Of a DNA stretch of 5,288 nt, positions 5,202-5,288 are shown piece by piece (the stretch's first letter is position 1; each line of letters opens with the position of its first letter). This DNA comes from an uncultured Ruminococcus sp. (lineage in GTDB: Bacteria; Bacillota_A; Clostridia; Oscillospirales; Ruminococcaceae), in NCBI GenBank assembly GCA_902782875.1, contig CACZPE010000384.1, positions 1-5,288 on the forward strand. The letters run 5' to 3'. A model generated the notes under the pieces. It did not search any database and was not told the origin of the DNA. It saw only the letters and a program-made list of their open reading frames with translations. The translations under genes and the position numbers were made by a program.

Positions 5202-5288
5202 AGTTATCTCGCAGATTTTTAATAGTGGGCCGTTTAGTGTGCGGCTCGGTACCTTTCGTATACTTATTATAAATAAAGTCGGTGGCAA

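Noticed and set aside
5266..5271. A second perfect TATAAT on the minus strand near the right edge
   Set aside because: Its -35 region would lie beyond the window and no gene starts just downstream, so it cannot be judged.

Overview
The window looks like a piece of chromosome from a Gram-positive anaerobe of the class Clostridia, most likely Ruminococcus-like (Oscillospiraceae). The grounds are strong AGGAG-type ribosome binding sites, a lipoprotein with bacterial Ig-like (Big_2) repeats and a VanY-type peptidase, an rpiB-upp neighbourhood of the kind seen in Firmicutes, and a GC-rich CTCCCTC/GAGGGAG palindromic intergenic element of a type I associate with Clostridia. The taxonomic call is inference. 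Every gene I can support reads on the minus strand, so transcription runs from right to left.

In transcription order: a strong extended -10 promoter (5139-5167) precedes a secreted lipoprotein with three Ig-like domains and a C-terminal D,D-carboxypeptidase (3383-5095). Then come a class I SAM-dependent methyltransferase (2701-3366), ribose-5-phosphate isomerase B (rpiB, 2235-2669), a two-gene toxin-antitoxin module (antitoxin 1968-2201, PIN-domain toxin 1570-1971, overlapping by ATGA), a 54-codon antitoxin-like gene (1365-1529) and uracil phosphoribosyltransferase (upp, 685-1317). After a 232-base gap with structured repeats comes the 5' part of glmS (1-452, running off the left edge). Gaps between genes from the peptidase to upp are only 16-47 bases and I see no convincing terminator, so one long transcript is possible.

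The housekeeping genes serve the pentose phosphate pathway (rpiB), uracil salvage from PRPP (upp) and amino-sugar supply for the cell wall (glmS). The carboxypeptidase would trim wall peptides outside the cell.

The most unusual part lies between rpiB and upp. A perfect 29-bp direct repeat (1523-1551 and 2195-2223) covers the leader, ribosome binding site and first codons of two related genes: the real antitoxin and a 54-codon orphan. The orphan keeps the antitoxin's N-terminal segment but lacks its C-terminal region and has no toxin of its own. The repeats bracket the toxin-antitoxin pair, so recombination between them would remove both genes and leave the orphan behind rpiB. I regard this as the best candidate for an undescribed arrangement in the window; its function is unknown.
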